DNA of 9,886 bases, taken from contig MGER01000021.1 of the NCBI GenBank assembly GCA_001791465.1, positions 1 to 9,886 of the forward strand, in the 5' to 3' direction. The position numbers were made by a program, and so were the translations under genes. Positions 7,479 through 9,886 of the stretch are shown piece by piece. The DNA is from Candidatus Uhrbacteria bacterium RIFCSPLOWO2_02_FULL_49_11 (lineage in GTDB: Bacteria > Patescibacteriota > Patescibacteriia > 2-02-FULL-49-11). The notes under the pieces were generated by a model, which saw only the letters and a list, made by a program, of their open reading frames with translations, did not search any database and had not been told where the DNA came from. How positions within the stretch are numbered: the stretch's first letter is position 1; each line of letters opens with the position of its first letter.

Positions 7479-7670
7479 CTACAGCCGCCACCCGGCGAGG
7501 TTTACCTCTGCATCAGTAGGGTTATAGAGTTCAATGAATTCATCGGTCGCTTTTTCTCCTCCTACTTTTATCTCATTGATCACCACATGACTAGCCCCGG
7601 CACTTGCGGGAGAAAGTAAGAAGAGGAGCGCGGTGAATATGGAGAGGATGGTGAAACCAAGAATATGCAT
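7479..7670 (-). pseudogene. Signal peptide and first LTD strand, cut by in-frame TAG
   Basis: These 63 codons encode the N terminus of the LTD protein. A hydrophobic signal peptide (about 1-24, ending PASAGAS) is followed by INEIKVGGEKATDEFIELYN and NLAGWRL, the opening of a lamin-tail domain. TAG at 7479-7481 ends it. The same reading frame continues without a shift as KKTASGSLSNLLTEFPS through 24 codons and into the frame starting at 7406, completing a normal LTD. A single AAG-to-TAG change would explain it, since GWRLKKKTASG is what the domain would be expected to read. The start ATG at 7670 lies 6 bases after a possible -10 box. An earlier in-frame ATG overlaps the tRNA and is not credible. 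Confidence 0.75.
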
Positions 7671-7676
7671 GATTTT

Positions 7677-7705
7677 AGTGTAGGTTTCTTTGCCAGTTTG
7701 AGCAA
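7677..7705 (-). promoter_or_regulatory. Candidate promoter of the LTD gene
   Basis: On the minus strand TTGCTC (7700-7705) and TACACT (7677-7682) are separated by 17 bases. The -10 box ends 6 bases before the ATG at 7670, which would put transcription start at or next to the start codon. No Shine-Dalgarno is present, consistent with a leaderless message. The match to consensus is modest. Confidence 0.4.
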
Positions 7706-7718
7706 TATGGCCTATTTT
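7690..7718 (+). promoter_or_regulatory. Candidate promoter of tRNA-Leu
   Basis: TTGCCA (7690-7695, 5 of 6 to consensus) and TATTTT (7713-7718, 4 of 6) are 17 bases apart, which places transcription start near 7725, about 11 bases before the tRNA. A second, weaker pair is TTGAGC (7698-7703) with TACAGT (7721-7726), also 17 bases apart. The region overlaps the divergent promoter of the LTD gene. Confidence 0.5.
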
Positions 7719-7735
7719 GTTACAGTAGTAAGTGA

Positions 7736-7819
7736 GCCGGAGTGGTGTAATTGGCAGCCACGCCAGGTTTAGGACCTGGTGGGGGAAACCCCGTGGAGGT
7801 TCGAGTCCTCTCTCCGGCA
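7736..7819 (+). tRNA. tRNA-Leu (anticodon UAG)
   Basis: Full cloverleaf of 84 bases. The acceptor stem GCCGGAG pairs with CTCCGGC (7736-7742 with 7812-7818), with discriminator A7819. The D arm contains AATTGGCAG. The anticodon stem CCAGG/CCTGG holds the loop TTTAGGA, giving anticodon TAG, which reads CUN leucine codons. The long variable arm (GGGG AAA CCCC) marks it as class II, as expected for Leu. The T arm is GGAGG TTCGAGT CCTCT. CCA is not encoded. The anticodon UAG should not be confused with an amber suppressor, whose anticodon would be CUA. Confidence 0.96.
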
Positions 7820-7853
7820 TCATTTGTAGGGTATACAGAGAAATTTCACCGTT

Positions 7854-8408
7854 ATGGGATATTTTCTTTTTTTAAAAAACAGCCTGAAGAATTTTAATCA
7901 GATGGGGGCGTTTGTCCCCAGTTCGCAATTTCTCGCCCGCACCATGCTCGAGGGAGTGCATCTGCCGCGCGCAAAGTGCGTGGTGGAATTTGGTGGCGGT
8001 ACGGGAGCAATCACTAGACATATTCTTGCACTCCTGCCTTCTCATGCCACGCTCATTGTGTTTGAGATGAATAAAGAATTGGCAGCACATCTGAAGCGCA
8101 CCATCACTGACCCGCGCGTCTTTGTGGTATGCGACCGCGCAGAGCGCATCGGACATTATTTAAAAAAATTCGGTTTTAAGAAAGCGGACTATATCATTTC
8201 AAGCTTGCCTCTGGCGCATCTCCGTGGCGCCGTGCTCGCACACTTGTTATCAGAAGTTGTTGCCTCTCTGCATCCTCATGGTGTATATATACAATATCAA
8301 TACTCCCTGCACAGTTTTAGGCAGGTGAAGAAGGTATTCGGCAAGGTGGTGCTAAAATTTGAATTGTATAATTTTCCGCCCGCATTCGTGTATGTGTGCC
8401 ATGTGTGA
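7854..8408 (+). CDS. SAM-dependent methyltransferase, PmtA-like
   Basis: A class I methyltransferase related to bacterial phosphatidylethanolamine N-methyltransferase (PmtA) and more distantly to KsgA-type enzymes. Of its 184 residues, LKNFNQMGAFVPSSQFLAR (11-29) matches the PmtA N-terminal block. VEFGGGTGAIT (44-54) is the SAM-binding motif I, with E71 as the acidic ribose contact. SSLPL (116-120) sits at the motif IV position, and LYNFPPAFVYVCH (171-183) matches the C-terminal NxPPA signature of the PmtA family. No signal peptide. The start lies 34 bases after tRNA-Leu with no clear promoter between, so it may be transcribed with the tRNA. No strong Shine-Dalgarno. Lipid methylation is the family function; the actual substrate here is inferred at best, since many such small-genome bacteria lack full phospholipid synthesis. 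Confidence 0.82.
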   Translation: MGYFLFLKNSLKNFNQMGAFVPSSQFLARTMLEGVHLPRAKCVVEFGGGTGAITRHILALLPSHATLIVFEMNKELAAHLKRTITDPRVFVVCDRAERIGHYLKKFGFKKADYIISSLPLAHLRGAVLAHLLSEVVASLHPHGVYIQYQYSLHSFRQVKKVFGKVVLKFELYNFPPAFVYVCHV

Positions 8409-8449
8409 AATGATGATGAAACCGAATTCAAGTGAGAGTCTTTATTCTC

Positions 8450-8455
8450 TATAAT
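8450..8455 (+). promoter_or_regulatory. -10 box of the phosphodiesterase gene
   Basis: A perfect TATAAT lies 11 bases before the ATG at 8467. The -35 is poor (TTCAAG at 17-base spacing). Transcription would start about 4-6 bases before the start codon, leaving no room for a Shine-Dalgarno, and none is seen. Confidence 0.55.
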
Positions 8456-8466
8456 ATTTAACCAAT

Positions 8467-8976
8467 ATGATCATCGGCATTCTTTCGGACACCCATGACC
8501 AAACCGCGCGCGTCCAGAAGGCGGTCGCGCTCTTTATAGCGCGCAAAGTAAGCTTTGTCATCCATTGCGGCGATATCGTGTCGCCGTTCACCCTGAAGCT
8601 CTATCGCGATCTGCGGTGTCCCGTAAAGTTTCTTTTTGGCAATAACACGGGTGATATTTTTCTCCATCTGCAGTACAAAGAGAAACATGGGTTCAGTGAA
8701 TATGAGTTCGGGAATTTTTTCTCGCTTACACTTGAGGGGAAGCGGATTGCAGCCTATCACGGCGATCAGCCGGCAATCACAGAAGCGCTTATTAAGTGCG
8801 GCGAATATGACTGCGTGTGCGCGGGGCATGATCACCGCTCACGCATTGAACGGCATGGGGACACTTTGTTCGTAAACCCCGGTACGCTGGCAGATATGAC
8901 AGGGAGCGCAATGACGCCGCCAAGCGTAGCCATCTATAATACCCATATCAACGAGGCGGACATAGTATTAATTTGA
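8467..8976 (+). CDS. YfcE/MJ0936-family metallophosphodiesterase
   Basis: A small calcineurin-like phosphoesterase with a two-metal centre, expected to hydrolyse phosphodiester bonds in the cytoplasm; the natural substrate is unknown for most of the family. At 169 residues it has the full family length. Metal ligands are visible in order: D8 and H10 in SDTHD, D36 in HCGDIVS, N59 in GNNTGD, H98 in YHGD, then H121 and H123 in AGHDHRSR, followed by VNPGTL (137-141). The histidine motif reads HGD where HGH is more usual, but the coordinating His is kept. The gene follows the methyltransferase by 58 bases and has its own TATAAT. Confidence 0.93.
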   Translation: MIIGILSDTHDQTARVQKAVALFIARKVSFVIHCGDIVSPFTLKLYRDLRCPVKFLFGNNTGDIFLHLQYKEKHGFSEYEFGNFFSLTLEGKRIAAYHGDQPAITEALIKCGEYDCVCAGHDHRSRIERHGDTLFVNPGTLADMTGSAMTPPSVAIYNTHINEADIVLI

Positions 8977-9012
8977 ATATCACAGGGTGGTATGGCAGTA
9001 CATACGGTTTTG

Positions 9013-9021
9013 TGCTAAAAT
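9013..9021 (+). promoter_or_regulatory. Extended -10 promoter for the glycosyltransferase
   Basis: TGC followed by TAAAAT (9016-9021, 5 of 6) forms an extended -10 element. No good -35 is seen at 16-18 bases, which extended -10 promoters tolerate. Transcription would start near 9028, just before the hairpin at 9032-9066, so that hairpin would form the 5' end of the message. Confidence 0.5.
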
Positions 9022-9031
9022 ATCCACGCGC

Positions 9032-9066
9032 AGAGAGGCAAAACGCGGGATCTGAATTGCCTCTCT
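9032..9066 (+). promoter_or_regulatory. 10-bp leader hairpin before the glycosyltransferase
   Basis: AGAGAGGCAA (9032-9041) pairs perfectly with TTGCCTCTCT (9057-9066) around a 15-base loop. A broken T-tract (TTTCTATT) follows, then AAGGAGG. It is either a 5' leader structure that controls or protects this message, or the terminator of the upstream phosphodiesterase gene. The extended -10 just upstream favours a leader. Confidence 0.6.
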
Positions 9067-9073
9067 TTCTATT

Positions 9074-9155
9074 AAGGAGGGCAATGAGTGAGCCCGTTTT
9101 TTTATCCCCATGCCCATGCTTGATACTTCACTATCTGCGCTCCCTGTGGTACTGA
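9074..9155 (+). other. Shine-Dalgarno and 23-codon frame overlapping the glycosyltransferase start
   Basis: AAGGAGG (9074-9080) is a full match to the 16S 3' end and the only strong Shine-Dalgarno near a start in the window. The ATG at 9084 follows it at short spacing (3 bases after GGAGG, plus one G) and opens a 23-codon frame beginning MSEPVFLSP and ending TGA at 9153-9155. Its codons GTT TTT TTA (9095-9103) form a T TTT TTA heptamer in the right register for a -1 shift, which would enter the glycosyltransferase frame. It may be a short coupled leader frame, the true start with a frameshift, or the result of a miscounted T run. Confidence 0.45.
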
Positions 9156-9886
9156 GGCAATACCCAGTGAATCTGTTTATCCCAAAGTCACTGCCGGGAT
9201 CTAAAGGCGCGCCTGCGGCCGCTTCTGTATCCGTGAGCGCGGTTATCCCCACCTACAAACCGCCACAGGAGTTAAAGGCGCTGGTGCGCACGCTCCTTTC
9301 TCACCCTTGCGTGCGGCAGGTGGTGGTCGTTGATGACGCCACACCCTCTGGAGGGGAAGATTTTTTTGCGGGACTCTCACTCATCGCGGCAGGGCTCGGC
9401 CGTAGTGCAGATTTTACTCTGCTTCGGCTCGCCCATAACAGCAAGAGGGCAGGCGCGGTGAATCGCGGGCTTGCCGCGCTCACGTTTCCTCCCGCGCCGT
9501 TGCATGACATACTCGTGCTTGATGATGATGTCATGTTGACAGCCAATACGATTTCATCGCTCATACAAGCGCTCAATGCTTCTGAATATTTAGGCGCAGT
9601 GTGCACGCAGGCGCGCGTGTGCAATCGGCATGAAAATATTTTTACCCGCCTGCAGGGATTGGAGTATGTGGGATTCAACGTTGCGCGCATAGCTGATCGC
9701 GGGTTCCTCTTGGGGCCTCTGATTATGCACGGACTCGCGTCTCTTATAAGAAGCACAATTTTGATTAACGAGGTGAATGGGTATGATCAATCCCAGCTGT
9801 TGGAAGATTATGACCTCACGGTGCGAATAAAATCACGCGGGTATCATGTGGCGCTTGATTTTATTCGCACCGTGAGGTCAAAATCT
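9110..9886 (+). CDS. Family 2 glycosyltransferase, N-terminal part (runs off the window)
   Basis: A processive-type GT-A glycosyltransferase that would transfer a sugar from a nucleotide donor, probably at the membrane for an envelope polysaccharide; donor and acceptor unknown. Counting from ATG 9110, 259 codons are open to the window edge. SAVIPTYKPP (43-52) starts the nucleotide-binding fold and VVVDDATPSGG follows. NSKRAGAVNRGL (110-121) is the family's N-x-K-x-GA-x-N block, LDDDV (137-141) is the metal-binding DXD, and QLLEDYDLTVRI (229-240) holds the ED catalytic-base motif. The membrane helices expected further on are not included. The last residues (about from 251) are doubtful because the DNA there is an inverted copy of the ED-motif codons. 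ATG 9110 has no Shine-Dalgarno of its own; a better-equipped start lies at 9084 in another frame. Confidence 0.85.
   Translation, partial: MPMLDTSLSALPVVLRQYPVNLFIPKSLPGSKGAPAAASVSVSAVIPTYKPPQELKALVRTLLSHPCVRQVVVVDDATPSGGEDFFAGLSLIAAGLGRSADFTLLRLAHNSKRAGAVNRGLAALTFPPAPLHDILVLDDDVMLTANTISSLIQALNASEYLGAVCTQARVCNRHENIFTRLQGLEYVGFNVARIADRGFLLGPLIMHGLASLIRSTILINEVNGYDQSQLLEDYDLTVRIKSRGYHVALDFIRTVRSKS
9805..9886. repeat. Terminal inverted repeat (foldback) at the right edge
   Basis: Positions 9811-9835 and 9856-9880 are perfect 25-bp inverted copies separated by 20 bases. After one mismatch (9810 against 9881) five more bases pair (9805-9809 with 9882-9886), up to the very last base. The left copy encodes the conserved DYDLTVRIKS of the glycosyltransferase; the right copy is its reverse complement. 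This is the pattern of a template-switch or amplification foldback, or an assembly artefact at a contig end. Confidence 0.9.

Noticed and set aside
7736..7819. tRNA with UAG anticodon as suppressor of the amber codon nearby
   Set aside because: Anticodon UAG pairs with CUA leucine codons; a UAG stop needs anticodon CUA, so the two are unrelated.
7479..7823. A 114-residue minus-strand protein starting at 7823
   Set aside because: The first 51 codons run through tRNA-Leu on the other strand; the signal peptide and promoter support a start at 7670.
9805..9886. Large hairpin as a transcription terminator or phage-type end
   Set aside because: It sits inside coding sequence at a conserved motif, has no T-tract, and ends exactly with the window; a foldback artefact is simpler.
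1..9886. CRISPR arrays, insertion sequences or integration sites
   Set aside because: I saw no regularly spaced repeats, transposase motifs or duplicated tRNA ends.

Overview
The window looks like a complete or near-complete metagenomic contig from an ultra-compact bacterium, most likely Patescibacteria/CPR and probably Parcubacteria-like. This placement is inferred from style, since no database search was possible. The clues are a 16S rRNA tail with no 23S behind it, very tight gene packing with overlapping starts and stops, several genes with no Shine-Dalgarno and a promoter -10 box almost touching the start codon, a surface protein built of lamin-tail domains with a C-terminal membrane anchor, and a 796-residue double D-Ala-D-Ala ligase. 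The anti-Shine-Dalgarno at the 16S 3' end is intact.

Layout: 1-158 is the 3' end of 16S rRNA (+), followed by about 250 bases of hairpin-rich spacer and a strong intrinsic terminator at 410-434. No tRNA or 23S follows. Converging on it is a minus-strand block running from 7670 down to 433. In transcription order this block holds an exported lamin-tail-domain (LTD) protein whose frame is broken by one in-frame TAG, a stand-alone ATP-grasp ligase of cyanophycin-synthetase type 4 bases downstream, an AT-rich regulatory gap with a 14-bp dyad, a tandem Ddl protein, and alanine racemase, whose start overlaps the ddl stop. Rightward from a small divergent promoter region lie tRNA-Leu(UAG), a PmtA-like SAM methyltransferase, a YfcE/MJ0936-type metallophosphodiesterase, and the N-terminal part of a family-2 glycosyltransferase that runs off the window.

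How they work together: Alr makes D-alanine and the tandem Ddl joins D-Ala units (or D-Ala and another D-acid) for peptidoglycan precursors, so 433-3952 is a wall-precursor operon. The ATP-grasp ligase, LTD surface protein, PmtA-like methyltransferase and glycosyltransferase are all plausible cell-envelope functions, but their substrates cannot be read from sequence.

Most interesting points: (i) two Ddl modules in one chain, with Tyr in one and Phe in the other at the place that separates dipeptide from depsipeptide ligases; (ii) a single amber codon inside an otherwise perfect LTD domain; (iii) a possible U UUU UUA -1 slippery site joining a Shine-Dalgarno-led start to the glycosyltransferase frame; (iv) near-leaderless starts; (v) a 25-bp perfect inverted repeat at the right end, more likely an assembly or amplification foldback than biology.
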